A stretch of DNA of 64,000 bases, taken from NCBI GenBank assembly GCA_031430575.1, contig JANPBT010000037.1:156921-220920 (forward strand). Reading direction: 5' to 3'. Source of the stretch: JANMDS01 sp031430575 (GTDB lineage Bacteria > Pseudomonadota > Gammaproteobacteria > Burkholderiales > Casimicrobiaceae). Positions within the stretch are counted from its first letter, which is position 1; every line of letters begins with the position of its first letter. Below, one piece after another: positions 35,544 through 45,056 of the stretch. The notes below the pieces were generated by a model. The model was not told the DNA's origin and searched no databases. It worked only from the letters and a program-made list of their open reading frames with translations. A program made the position numbers and the translations under genes.

Positions 35544-38500
35544 TCACATACTCCTCCGATACTCCCCGCCCACTTCAAACAACGCCTCAGTAATCTGCCC
35601 GAGAGAACACACGCGCACAGCTTCCATCAGTTCGGCAAACACATTCCCACCATTCATTGCGGTGAGCTTCAATTTGCTCAATACCTGCGGCGCAGATTTG
35701 GCATTTTTTGACTGAAATTCGGCTAAACGTTTAAGTTGCGATTGCTTTTCTTCTTCGGTGGACCGGGCAAGCTCAAGCGTTTCGGGCACGAGATCGCCGT
35801 TGGGGTTGCGGAAGGTATTGACGCCGATAATGGGCAACGACCCGTCGTGTTTCAGGTGTTCGTAGTGCATCGATTCATCCTGAATCTTGCCGCGCTGGTA
35901 GCCGGTCTCCATTGCACCGAGCACGCCGCCGCGCTCGCTGATCGCTTCAAATTCTTTCAGCACCGCCTCTTCGAGCAAATCGGTGAGTTCATCGATGATG
36001 AAAGCACCTTGATTAGGGTTTTCGCATTTGGCTAAGCCCCACTCGCGGTTGATGATGAGCTGAATGGCCATCGCACGGCGCACGCTTTCTTCCGTGGGCG
36101 TAGTGATCGCTTCGTCAAATGCATTGGTGTGCAAGCTGTTGCAATTATCGTAAATGGCGATGAGCGCTTGCAGCGTAGTGCGAATATCGTTGAACTGAAT
36201 TTCTTGCGCATGTAGGCTGCGGCCGCTGGTTTGAATATGATATTTCAGCTTTTGGCTGCGCTCATTTGCGCCATATTTATCGCGCATCGTAATTGCCCAG
36301 ATGCGGCGGGCGACACGGCCGAGCACCGTGTATTCGGGGTCCATACCGTTACTAAAAAAGAAGCTCAAATTGTGGGCGAAGTCATCGATGTTGAGTCCGC
36401 GCGCGAGGTAAGCTTCAACGAAGGTGAATCCGTTTGAGAGCGTGAAGGCGAGTTGCGAAATCGGGTTCGCACCTGCTTCGGCGATGTGGTAACCACTAAT
36501 CGATACGGAATAGAAATTACGCACTTTATTCTGCGTAAAAAATTGCTGAATATCGCCCATCACTTTGAGCGAAAATTCAGTGGAGAAGATGCAGGTATTT
36601 TGGCCTTGATCTTCTTTCAAAATATCAGCTTGCACGGTTCCGCGCACGTTTTCGAGCGTCCACGCTTTAAGCTGCGTGGCTTCTTCCATGCTCGGCTTCC
36701 GACTATTTTTGTGCTCAAACTTTTCAAGCTCGCGATCTATCGCGGTGTTCATAAACATCGCGAGCAGCGTTGGCGCCGGGCCGTTGATTGTCATCGACAC
36801 GCTCGTGCTCGGGCTCGTTAAATCAAAGCCATCGTAGAGCACTTTCATATCTTCGAGGGTAGCGATACTCACTCCGGAATTGCCAACTTTTCCGTAAATA
36901 TCGGGGCGCACCGCGGGGTCGTTGCCGTAGAGAGTCACGCTATCAAATGCGGTCGAGAGCCGCTTCGCGGGCATGCCTTCGCTCACTTTTTTGAAGCGGC
37001 GATTGGTGCGGAACGGATCGCCTTCGCCCGCGAACATGCGCGTTGGGTCTTCGCCTTCGCGCTTGAAGGGGAACACGCCCGCGGTGTAGGGGAACGCGCC
37101 GGGCACGTTTTCTTTCAGCTGCCACCGTAGAATCTCGCCTTCATCCTCAAATTTTGGTAGTGCTACCTTTGGGATGCGCGTGCCGGAGAGCGTTGTGGTT
37201 GTGAGTGCGGTGCGCAGCGCTTTATCGCGAATTTTGGTGATCAATTCGTCTTGCGAATATTGCGCTCTTAGCGCAGGCCAATCGGCGAGCAATTGCTTGG
37301 CGTGTGTGTTCATCGCGCTTTCGCGCTGCACGATCAAATCATCGATTGCGTGACGGGCTTTATCTTTATCGGGCTTGGCTTCATTCAACATGCGCACCGT
37401 TGCGCGTAATTGCTGGCGCTCCCGGGCGAGGGTGATTTGCGTTGCGCTCGTTGCGTGATAGCCGCGCACCGTTTCAGAGATTTCAGCGAGGTAGCGTGTG
37501 CGTTGCGGTGGCACGATCACTTGCGTGCGTGATGATGCGCGCACTGCTGATTGTGCGAGCATACCTGCGGCGCAGATTAAGCCTTTTTCTTGCAATTTCA
37601 CAAGCAAAGCCTGGTAAAGCGCGGTGACGCCATCATCGGCAAACTTTGATGCCATCGTGCCAAACACGGGCATGTCTTCGGTTTTCACACTCCACATTTC
37701 TTTATTGCGCTGCACTTGTTTGCGCACATCGCGCAGTGCATCTTGTGCGCCTTTGCGATCAAACTTATTGATCGCGACGAAATCGGCGAAATCGAGCATA
37801 TCGATTTTTTCAAGCTGCGAGGCCGCGCCAAACTCTGGCGTCATCACGTAAAGCGTGGTGTCTACATGCTGCACGATCGCGGCATCGCCTTGACCGATGC
37901 CAGAGGTTTCCACCAAAATTATGTCAAACCCATGCACCTTGCACGCCGCGATGACGTCCGGTAAGGCTTTGGAAATTTCGCTGCCCGCTTCGCGCGTAGC
38001 GAGCGAGCGCATGTAGATATTTTCATGGTTAATCGCGTTCATGCGAATGCGATCGCCGAGCAATGCGCCGCCCGATTTGCGGCGCGAAGGATCGATGGAG
38101 ATGATGGCGATTTTCAGCGCATCGTTTTGGTCAAGCCGAAAGCGGCGCACCAGCTCATCGGTGAGCGAAGATTTTCCTGCGCCGCCGGTGCCCGTGATGC
38201 CAAGCGTGGGGATCGTTTTTGCTTTGGCGGCCGCGCGAAGCTGGGTTAATTCAGCTTCGGGAAGCGTGCCGAGCTCAATGCGCGTGATTTCTCGGGCGAG
38301 GTGGTTGTATTCCCCTCGCCCTGGGGGAGAAGTGTTGGGGGAGAGGGTGTTTCCGGCAGGATCAGGGTGACCGTTTACGATAGACGCGTTCCCGAGCCCT
38401 CCCCCCCGGGGGCAGGGAATTTTCGTCAAATCATAATCGCATGAAGACACAATTTCGTTAATCATTCCCTGCAGCCCAAGCTTCGCGCCATCTTCTGGCG

Positions 38501-38879
38501 AGAAAATGCGCGTGACGCCATATTCATGCAACTCGCGAATTTCTGCGGGCACGATCACGCCGCCGCCACCTCCAAATACTTTAATGTGCGCGGCGCCCGC
38601 TTCGCGCAGCATGTCGATCATATATTTGAAATACTCAACGTGCCCACCTTGATAAGAGCTCATCGCGATACCGTGCGCATCTTCTTGCAAGGCCGCATCA
38701 ACAACTTCTTTTACGCTGCGGTTGTGCCCTAGATGCACGACTTCGCAGCCCGTGCTTTGCAAAATGCGGCGCATGATATTGATCGCTGCATCATGCCCAT
38801 CAAAAAGCGCAGCAGCGGTGACGAAGCGCACTTTATGGGCTGGTGTGTAGACGAGGGGTTTGGTGTTTAGATTGCTCAT
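35544..38879 (-). CDS. icmF: Fused isobutyryl-CoA mutase IcmF
   Basis: About 1111 residues joining three parts: an N-terminal B12-binding domain (FDGHDAAINIMRRIL, GGGGVIVPAEI), a MeaB-like G-protein chaperone (P-loop TGTGGAGKSS near residue 230) and the C-terminal mutase barrel (SISGYHIAEAGANPISQLAF). It interconverts isobutyryl-CoA and butyryl-CoA. ATG at 38879 has GAGG 8 nt upstream; the frame is open to 38927. Residues about 152-190 are encoded by a REP-like insert (38310-38425). Two exact dispersed-repeat copies lie inside: 35685-35695 (KSAPQVLS) and 37565-37575 (ICAAGM). A variant copy (38897-38907) is just upstream of the start. Confidence 0.92.
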   Translation of the reverse strand: MSNLNTKPLVYTPAHKVRFVTAAALFDGHDAAINIMRRILQSTGCEVVHLGHNRSVKEVVDAALQEDAHGIAMSSYQGGHVEYFKYMIDMLREAGAAHIKVFGGGGGVIVPAEIRELHEYGVTRIFSPEDGAKLGLQGMINEIVSSCDYDLTKIPCPRGGGLGNASIVNGHPDPAGNTLSPNTSPPGRGEYNHLAREITRIELGTLPEAELTQLRAAAKAKTIPTLGITGTGGAGKSSLTDELVRRFRLDQNDALKIAIISIDPSRRKSGGALLGDRIRMNAINHENIYMRSLATREAGSEISKALPDVIAACKVHGFDIILVETSGIGQGDAAIVQHVDTTLYVMTPEFGAASQLEKIDMLDFADFVAINKFDRKGAQDALRDVRKQVQRNKEMWSVKTEDMPVFGTMASKFADDGVTALYQALLVKLQEKGLICAAGMLAQSAVRASSRTQVIVPPQRTRYLAEISETVRGYHATSATQITLARERQQLRATVRMLNEAKPDKDKARHAIDDLIVQRESAMNTHAKQLLADWPALRAQYSQDELITKIRDKALRTALTTTTLSGTRIPKVALPKFEDEGEILRWQLKENVPGAFPYTAGVFPFKREGEDPTRMFAGEGDPFRTNRRFKKVSEGMPAKRLSTAFDSVTLYGNDPAVRPDIYGKVGNSGVSIATLEDMKVLYDGFDLTSPSTSVSMTINGPAPTLLAMFMNTAIDRELEKFEHKNSRKPSMEEATQLKAWTLENVRGTVQADILKEDQGQNTCIFSTEFSLKVMGDIQQFFTQNKVRNFYSVSISGYHIAEAGANPISQLAFTLSNGFTFVEAYLARGLNIDDFAHNLSFFFSNGMDPEYTVLGRVARRIWAITMRDKYGANERSQKLKYHIQTSGRSLHAQEIQFNDIRTTLQALIAIYDNCNSLHTNAFDEAITTPTEESVRRAMAIQLIINREWGLAKCENPNQGAFIIDELTDLLEEAVLKEFEAISERGGVLGAMETGYQRGKIQDESMHYEHLKHDGSLPIIGVNTFRNPNGDLVPETLELARSTEEEKQSQLKRLAEFQSKNAKSAPQVLSKLKLTAMNGGNVFAELMEAVRVCSLGQITEALFEVGGEYRRSM
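38310..38425. repeat. REP-like GC-rich palindromic insert within icmF
   Basis: Two blocks of the CCCTC...GGGGGAGAGGG type (starting CCCCTCGCCCTGGGGGAGA; and CCCTCCCCCCCGGGGGCAGG) resemble the palindromic repeats common between genes in many proteobacteria. Here they are in frame and encode a Pro/Gly-rich linker between the B12-binding and G-protein domains. It is unrelated in sequence to the CTGCGGCGCAG repeat. Confidence 0.7.
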
Positions 38880-39080
38880 GGCGAAAGCCTCAATACCTGC
38901 GGCGCAACGGCGCGAATATCGAGACATTAACGGAAGTTGACGTTAACGTCAACTATAGGTACTTACTTATTATTAATCAATGACTTAAAACGCTCCGATC
39001 AAGAAGATGGGCACACCGCCCATGGTCGTTAGCGAATGTTTGCGAAACTACCGGAATACATTATCAACGGTCTATTCCCC

Positions 39081-40049
39081 ATGAAACGATTTGCCACCGC
39101 GCTACTCGCTGCCGCACTTTTACCGCTCGCGGCGACGGCTCAATCTTGGCCCGCCAAGCCCGTGCGTATCATCGTGCCCGCACCGGCAGGCAGCTCGCTC
39201 GATTTGCTCGCGCGCCAGTTGCAAGATAAGCTGAAAGATAAATGGGGCCAGCCGATTGTGGTCGAGAATAAGCCTGGCGCCGGCGGTATGCTCGGTATGG
39301 ATCTGGTCGCTAAATCGGAGGCCGATGGGCATGTGATGGGCTTAGGCTTTGGCGGGCCGATTTCCACCGCGCCAATGCTCTATAAGAAAATGAGCTACGA
39401 CCCAGCGAAAGATTTAGCAGCGGTACTGAGCACCACTTCGCAGGCAAACGTGCTCGCGATCAATGCCAGCGTACCAGCCAAAAATATAGGCGAATTTGTC
39501 ACCTGGGCAAAAGCGCAGGAGGGTAAGCTCAATTACGCTTCCCTTGGCAATGGCAGCTCGGCTCATCTTACGATGGAGCTTTTTTTAGATGCAGCAGGCA
39601 TCAAGGCCACGCACATTCCTTTCAATGGCTCGCCGCCCTCTGCGCTTTCAGTCGCAGCGGGGGATACCCAAGCTGTGTTTATGGTCGCGCCCGCGCTGTT
39701 GCCGCATGTGCAATCAGGTAAAGTGCGCCTGCTCGCTGTGAGCACGCCCAAGCGCTCGGGCGATGCATCGCTGAAGGCACTGCCGACGATTGTTGAAAGT
39801 GGTTTACCGGCGGTGCAATCGGTGGCATGGAATGGAATCTTCGTTCGCGCCGGAACGCCGGAGGCCACGATTGCAAAAATCAATGCCGACATTAATGCCG
39901 CGTTAAAAGATGCGGCACTAATCGCAACGCTAGATAAAGCAGGCATGGACGTGACGGGCGGCACGCAGGCGGATTTCATGAAATTTATCGAAGCCGACAC
40001 CAAACAATGGGCCGCAGTGATCCAGCGCTTGGGCGTGAAACTAGACTAA
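39081..40049 (+). CDS. Tripartite tricarboxylate transporter substrate-binding protein (Bug family)
   Basis: A 322-residue periplasmic receptor. Signal peptide MKRFATALLAAALLPLAATAQS sets the start at 39081, not the upstream in-frame codon at 39036. The Bug fold marks are WPAKPVRIIVPAPAGSSLDLLARQ, VVENKPGAGGMLGMDLVAKS and LPTIVESGLP. The ligand is not predictable. No TctA/TctB membrane partners are nearby, which is usual for orphan Bug proteins in Burkholderiales. Confidence 0.92.
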   Translation: MKRFATALLAAALLPLAATAQSWPAKPVRIIVPAPAGSSLDLLARQLQDKLKDKWGQPIVVENKPGAGGMLGMDLVAKSEADGHVMGLGFGGPISTAPMLYKKMSYDPAKDLAAVLSTTSQANVLAINASVPAKNIGEFVTWAKAQEGKLNYASLGNGSSAHLTMELFLDAAGIKATHIPFNGSPPSALSVAAGDTQAVFMVAPALLPHVQSGKVRLLAVSTPKRSGDASLKALPTIVESGLPAVQSVAWNGIFVRAGTPEATIAKINADINAALKDAALIATLDKAGMDVTGGTQADFMKFIEADTKQWAAVIQRLGVKLD

Positions 40050-40056
40050 CGCCTCG

Positions 40057-40109
40057 ATACCTGCGGCGCAGATTTGGCCTTAAAAGCCCTAAATCTGCGC
40101 CGCAGGTAT
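40057..40109. terminator. Inverted repeat pair between convergent Bug and pdeM genes
   Basis: Perfect 19-bp arms (40057-40075 and 40091-40109) around a 15-nt loop that can pair further (GGCCTTAAAAGCC). The right arm runs into pdeM and supplies its last codons (IPAAQI) and stop. Acts probably as a bidirectional terminator. Confidence 0.82.
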
Positions 40110-40781
40110 TTGCAGCACTTTTTCTCCGACACACGCATACACCCGTCTGCCGGGTCTCGGCGAGATCAGATGCCCGCCAGTGAATGCGCCAAACGCGGGC
40201 AAGATGCCGTGCCCAGCCTCAAACACAAATGCAGGCACGCGCATGCGATCAACGCTCGAGCGCAGCATGGCGCATGGATGAATGTGCCCACAAAGGCTGA
40301 AATGTGGCGACGCTTCGCTTTGCACTGGCGGATGATGGGCAAAGGCAAAGGGCGCGACGATATGCGGCTCGGGCACGATCTGAAACCGCAGCGCGGTATC
40401 GGCTTGCAGCGCGATGGTGCCTGCATGCCGATCATGATTGCCTTCGATGATCGTAATTTCAGGCGCAGGCCACTGCGATCGCCAATCGTGTAGCGCAGCG
40501 TGCGTTTGCGCATTCATACTTTCTTTCGCGTGAAAAAAATCACCCAACACGAAAATCTGCGCCGCAGGTAACGCTTCGATCTGCTGCACCCGATTGAGCG
40601 CTGCGGAAAGTCGCGCGAGTGTTTGCCCGGTGCTCCCCCGCGGCACGGGAATGCCCCGCGCGCGAAACACATCGGCTTTGCCAAAATGCAAATCTGCAAC
40701 GATAAGCGATCGCATGCGCGGCCAATACAGCGCGCGCTCAGACAGTAGGCGCACGCGTTCGCCTGCAAGAGTGATCTCCAT
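40089..40781 (-). CDS. pdeM: Ligase-associated DNA damage response endonuclease PdeM
   Basis: A 230-residue calcineurin-like metallophosphoesterase. Metal-ligand motifs: VADLHFGKADVFRARGI, VLGDFFHAK, IEGNHDRHAG and CGHIHP. It belongs to the four-gene ligase-associated repair cassette. It starts at the helicase stop (ATGA-type overlap). Exact repeat copies: core 40557-40567 encodes LPAAQIF right before the second metal motif; core 40095-40105 encodes the last residues IPAAQI, so the protein ends inside the repeat. Confidence 0.9.
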   Translation of the reverse strand: MEITLAGERVRLLSERALYWPRMRSLIVADLHFGKADVFRARGIPVPRGSTGQTLARLSAALNRVQQIEALPAAQIFVLGDFFHAKESMNAQTHAALHDWRSQWPAPEITIIEGNHDRHAGTIALQADTALRFQIVPEPHIVAPFAFAHHPPVQSEASPHFSLCGHIHPCAMLRSSVDRMRVPAFVFEAGHGILPAFGAFTGGHLISPRPGRRVYACVGEKVLQIPAAQI

Positions 40782-43381
40782 TAGGTGCCCGCCTCAAGCG
40801 CTGCGGCAAGTTTTTGCAAGCGCTGCGTAAGCGATTCCGTGCTCACGGTATCGCGTAAGCGCTCGGCCATGAGCGGAAATGAAAACGGCGTAAACCGCGC
40901 CGGACGCAGGATGACGTGTGGCAATGCATTGATGCGGATGAGCGCGGCGTGGATGCGGGTAAGATCAAGCTCATCACGCAAGGCTTCGTTGCGGGCTTGC
41001 ACCAGCAATTGATTGTCAGGATCGTGTTGGTTAAAGACTTCAAACAACAGCGCGGACGAAACTTGCAATTGCTTGGTCGAATGCGGTGCGCCCGGAAAGC
41101 CTTGAAAAATAAGCCCGGCTACGCGTGCGATTTCGCGGAAGCGGCGCTTTGATAATTCTGAAGCGTTGAGCGCGCTTACGATATCGTCTTCCAAATTTTC
41201 AATGGAAAATAATCCTTCAGAAATCAGTCGCGCCCAATCGAACGGCGATTGTGAATGCAGCTCAAAGCCATAATCATTTGCTGAAAATGAGAACGTTGCC
41301 GGATCATGGGCGCTCGCCCGCCAGCCGATGAGCGCCGCCAGCCCGATATGCGCGAGCCGCCCGGCAAACGCATAGCAATAAAAATGCGCGCCTTCTTCTG
41401 ATTGAATCGCTTCCATCACCAGTTGCTGCGGCGTGGGCAAGGCCGAGCGCTGAATCTGCTCATCGATCAGCGGGCGCATTGCGCGCGCCTCTGGCGTGGC
41501 ATCGCGCCCACGCGCCATTTCGCCGAGCACTGCCAAAGTGGCATCGGCCAGCTCGGTCGACAGCGGTAAGCGGCCGCCGCCCCACTGCGGCACGATACCC
41601 GTTTTGCGCTTTGATTTCTTCACGCTGGCGATCATATCGCGCACGCGGGTGAGCTCCAACACATGCCCAGCGAAAGAAAATACATCGCCTACTTTTAAGC
41701 GCGCGATGAACGACTCTTCAATCGAGCCGAGCTTGCCACCGCTTTGCCATTTCACATCCATCGCGCCATCGCTCACAATCGTGCCGATGGACATCCGATG
41801 CCGCCTTGCAATCGCGGGATTTTCAACGCGGTAAATGCCTGCTTCATTGCGCACGAGCTTATGATAATCAGGGTAAGCGTGCATCGCACCGCCATCGCTT
41901 GCAAAGTGCAAACACCAGTCGAACGCTTCTCGCGTAAGCGTGGCGTAGGCATGCGTGGTGCGCACTTCATCGAACAACCCGTCTGGCGAAAATCCGGCAC
42001 CGGTTCCGAGCGTCACCATATGCTGCACGAGCACATCGAGCGGCGCAATCGGTGGCGTGCGGGCTTCGATCTTTTTTTGCGCAGCGGCTGTGCGGGCGGC
42101 GGCGGCTTCGATGATTTCGAGTGCTTGCGTAGGCACAATCGTAATTCGCGAGGCCCGCCTCGGCGCATGACCGCTGCGCCCGGCGCGCTGCAGTAAGCGG
42201 GCAATGCCTTTGGGCGAGCCAATTTGCAACACGCGCTCGACGGGCAAGAAATCGACGCCCAAATCTAAGCTTGATGTACAGACCACGGCTTTGAGTGCGC
42301 CTGATTTCAAAGCATCTTCGACATAACTGCGCACGTCTTTAGAAAGCGAGCCATGATGCACCGCAATCACACCCGCCCAATCGGGGCGGGCATTCAAAAT
42401 CTGCTGATACCAAATCTCAGAAGCCGAGCGCACGTTGGTGAAAATAAGCGTCGAAGCCGACGATTCGATCTCAGCGATGACTTGCGGCAGCAGCTTTAAA
42501 CCAATATGCCCAGCCCACGGAAAGCGCTCCATCGTCGCGGGTAAAAGCGTATCAATCGCAATCGTTTTAGGCTCTTTGCCACTGATGCGCACGCCCGCCT
42601 TTTCTGGCCCCAACAATACCGCTTGCGCCTGCGGCAAATTACCGAGCGTAGCCGAAACGCCCCAGATCAATACCTGCGGCGCAGATTGGCGAATGCGGGC
42701 AATGGCAAGCTGGGTCTGCACGCCGCGCTTATTGCCAATCAGTTCATGCCACTCATCGACGACGATGGCGCAAACACTGCGCAAAATTTCGCTGGCATCC
42801 GCGCGCGCAAGCAATAAGCTAACGCTCTCGGGCGTGGTCACCAAAGCATCGGGCAGGGCTTTGGTTTGGCGCGCTTTTTCTGCCGCATCGGTATCGCCCG
42901 TGCGCGATTCAACCCGCCAATTCACGCCCATTTCGTGTGCGCTATTGGCTAACGCTTTGGTGGTATCGGCAGCGAGCGCGCGCATGGGCGTGATCCAGAG
43001 CACTTTGCAGCCCAGACTTGGCGCATCGCGATATTTTTCTAAGAGACCGAGCCAGATGGCGAAGGTTTTGCCTGTGCCGGTGCTGGCATGGACGAGCCCG
43101 CTTTTGCCCTTTGCGATATGCGCCCAAGTTTGCGTTTGAAAGCGAAATGGCTGCCAGCCGCGCGCAGCAAACCATTCTTGCGCAGTGCATCGTTTGCCTA
43201 ATACCTGCGGCGCAGATTTGGCCACTTTCGCGCCCTTTTTGGGCGAAATCTGCGCCGCAGGTAGATCAAAATTGCTGTCGCGGAGCTTCGCTTCAGCACG
43301 GCGCTTTGCCGCGAGCTGCTTGCCGAGATGATCGGTGGCGGCGAGTGCGGCGGGCAAGCCGTAACGATCCCGCTTATTCAT
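40781..43381 (-). CDS. Ligase-associated DNA damage response DEXH helicase (Lhr-like)
   Basis: An 866-residue superfamily 2 helicase. Walker A is HASTGTGKTFA, motif II is DEWH (VVDEWHELIGNKRG), motif III SATLGN, and motif VI QRAGRSGHAPR. The C-terminal winged-helix and Lhr-core regions follow. It belongs to the bacterial Lhr-like group found beside ATP-dependent ligase. Three exact repeat copies: 42674-42684 (QSAPQVLIWG, just before motif III) and a full inverted pair near the N-terminus (43205-43215, KSAPQV; 43250-43260, LPAAQIS), which encodes much of an N-terminal linker. It overlaps the ligase gene by 8 bp. Confidence 0.92.
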   Translation of the reverse strand: MNKRDRYGLPAALAATDHLGKQLAAKRRAEAKLRDSNFDLPAAQISPKKGAKVAKSAPQVLGKRCTAQEWFAARGWQPFRFQTQTWAHIAKGKSGLVHASTGTGKTFAIWLGLLEKYRDAPSLGCKVLWITPMRALAADTTKALANSAHEMGVNWRVESRTGDTDAAEKARQTKALPDALVTTPESVSLLLARADASEILRSVCAIVVDEWHELIGNKRGVQTQLAIARIRQSAPQVLIWGVSATLGNLPQAQAVLLGPEKAGVRISGKEPKTIAIDTLLPATMERFPWAGHIGLKLLPQVIAEIESSASTLIFTNVRSASEIWYQQILNARPDWAGVIAVHHGSLSKDVRSYVEDALKSGALKAVVCTSSLDLGVDFLPVERVLQIGSPKGIARLLQRAGRSGHAPRRASRITIVPTQALEIIEAAAARTAAAQKKIEARTPPIAPLDVLVQHMVTLGTGAGFSPDGLFDEVRTTHAYATLTREAFDWCLHFASDGGAMHAYPDYHKLVRNEAGIYRVENPAIARRHRMSIGTIVSDGAMDVKWQSGGKLGSIEESFIARLKVGDVFSFAGHVLELTRVRDMIASVKKSKRKTGIVPQWGGGRLPLSTELADATLAVLGEMARGRDATPEARAMRPLIDEQIQRSALPTPQQLVMEAIQSEEGAHFYCYAFAGRLAHIGLAALIGWRASAHDPATFSFSANDYGFELHSQSPFDWARLISEGLFSIENLEDDIVSALNASELSKRRFREIARVAGLIFQGFPGAPHSTKQLQVSSALLFEVFNQHDPDNQLLVQARNEALRDELDLTRIHAALIRINALPHVILRPARFTPFSFPLMAERLRDTVSTESLTQRLQKLAAALEAGT
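43202..43263. repeat. Inverted repeat pair inside the helicase gene
   Basis: Perfect 18-bp arms (43202-43219 and 43246-43263) around 26 nt that contain a nested CGCCC/GGGCG stem. The whole hairpin is translated in frame as PAAQISPKKGAKVAKSAPQV in the helicase N-terminal linker. It would form a hairpin in the mRNA 0.15 kb after the start codon. Confidence 0.88.
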
Positions 43382-45056
43382 GGATCAAGGCTTGCAAGCT
43401 GAGTAGTGTGTCGGCTTCGTGCAGCGGTTTATCGTCGCGGATGCGTAAGATGCGCGGGAAGCGAACCGCGACGCCCGATTTATGGCGCGCACTTTTGCCG
43501 ATGCCTTCAAAGCCGAGCGTCATCACCAACGACGGTCGCACCGCCCGCACCGGCCCGAAGTCATCGAGCGCAGTCGCTTTGATAACTTTATCGACCATTT
43601 TGATTTCAGCATCGGTTAGCCCGGAGTAGGCTTTGGCGAAGATCACCAACGTCGGCAAATCTTGCGCCTGCGCTTGCGTCGGCGGCATCGAGAGTGCGCG
43701 CGTTGCCTCCGTCGCATCGCGAGGCGCGCGCGTCCAGACGCCGAAGGTGTAATCGGTATACAAACCGGCGCGCCGACCATGCCCGCGCTGAGCATAGGTG
43801 AGCACCGCGTCAACACAAAAAGGATCGAGCTTCCATTTCAACCATGCGTTACCGGTGCGCCCGATGCCATAGGCGGCATCGCGGCGCTTGAGCATCAAGC
43901 CCTCGCTGCGCTGCGCGCGCGCGTCTTCGCGCAAGGTTGCGCAGTCGGCCCAAGATGCGCAATCGTGGGTTAGGGAAAGCTTTAATGCATGAATACCTGC
44001 GGCGCAGATTTGGGCTAAATGGGCGCGTCTTTCAGATTGGGTCGAACTGCGAATATCCCGCCCGCAGATCTCCAAGCAATCGTAGGCAACGATCGCAACG
44101 GGAAATTTCGCGATGGTCGATGTGGTGACCGCCTTGCGCCCGAGACGTGTTTGCAGTGCGGCGAAAGGCGCTGGCGCGTCATCGATCCAGACCAGCAGCT
44201 CGCCATCAATCACCGTGCCCTCGGGCAAGTCGCGCAATGCGGCAACGAGATCAGGAAACGTCTCGTTAATCAACTCTTCACCTCGCGACCAAAGATAGAC
44301 TTCTCCGCCTCGGCGCACCACTTGCAGGCGAATGCCGTCGTACTTCCACTCGATTTGCCATTCCGCAATGTCGCCAAACGTGGCCGGGTCGTCTTTCAAA
44401 GCGTGGGCTAAAAAAAACGGATAAGGTGCGCCACCCATTTGCGGGCCATCACTTTCAGCGGCACTGAGCGCTGAAAACGCCGCTGCGGTGGGCTGCGCGC
44501 CAGTGCGGGTAAAGCCCATCATGCGTTGGCTCATCGTATTGACATCAATGGCGAACGCTTGCGAGAGGGCACGAATCACCAAACCTTTCGCCACCCCAAC
44601 ACGCAGCCCACCTGCAATCAATTTCACATATAAAAATCGCTCGGATGCATTCAGCTGCGCCCAGTCTTCGCGCACTTGCGCTTGCTGAGTGGGCGCATCG
44701 AGTGCGCGCAACGGCAAGATGCGGGCTTCCATCCATTGCGAAAGACTGCGCGGAGGCGAAATCTGCGCCGCAGGTATTGAGATCGGAATGAGATGGGCAA
44801 TTGTCTCGGCTAAATCTCCCGCCATTTGATAGCTCGCCTCAAAGAGCCAGTCGTCAACACCTGCCACTTCGCAAGCCAGCGCTCGCAGTTGCGCAGTCGC
44901 GATCACGCGCTTGGGCGTGCCCCCCGCGAGCACGTAAGCGGCCCAAGCGCAATCGGCGGGCGCGCTGCTGCGAAAGTAAGTTGCCATCGCTGCGATTTTC
45001 GCGTTGGTTGAGGTGCTGCTATCGATCGCATCGTAGAGCGCTGCAAAGGCTTTCAT
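43374..45056 (-). CDS. Ligase-associated ATP-dependent DNA ligase
   Basis: A 560-residue ATP-dependent DNA ligase. The AMP-accepting lysine is K238 in EWKYDGIRLQ; further motifs are EVYLWSRGEELINETFPD, VIDGELLVW, EGLMLKRRDA and WLKWKLDP. An N-terminal helical DNA-binding domain precedes the catalytic core. It overlaps the exonuclease (upstream) and helicase (downstream) genes. Exact repeat copies at 43997-44007 (QICAAGIHAL) and 44763-44773 (SIPAAQISPP). Confidence 0.93.
   Translation of the reverse strand: MKAFAALYDAIDSSTSTNAKIAAMATYFRSSAPADCAWAAYVLAGGTPKRVIATAQLRALACEVAGVDDWLFEASYQMAGDLAETIAHLIPISIPAAQISPPRSLSQWMEARILPLRALDAPTQQAQVREDWAQLNASERFLYVKLIAGGLRVGVAKGLVIRALSQAFAIDVNTMSQRMMGFTRTGAQPTAAAFSALSAAESDGPQMGGAPYPFFLAHALKDDPATFGDIAEWQIEWKYDGIRLQVVRRGGEVYLWSRGEELINETFPDLVAALRDLPEGTVIDGELLVWIDDAPAPFAALQTRLGRKAVTTSTIAKFPVAIVAYDCLEICGRDIRSSTQSERRAHLAQICAAGIHALKLSLTHDCASWADCATLREDARAQRSEGLMLKRRDAAYGIGRTGNAWLKWKLDPFCVDAVLTYAQRGHGRRAGLYTDYTFGVWTRAPRDATEATRALSMPPTQAQAQDLPTLVIFAKAYSGLTDAEIKMVDKVIKATALDDFGPVRAVRPSLVMTLGFEGIGKSARHKSGVAVRFPRILRIRDDKPLHEADTLLSLQALIHE

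Noticed and set aside
38160..38190. CTGCGCCGCCGG in icmF as another repeat copy
   Set aside because: The flanks do not match and the core differs; it encodes the conserved P-loop glycines, so it is ordinary coding sequence.
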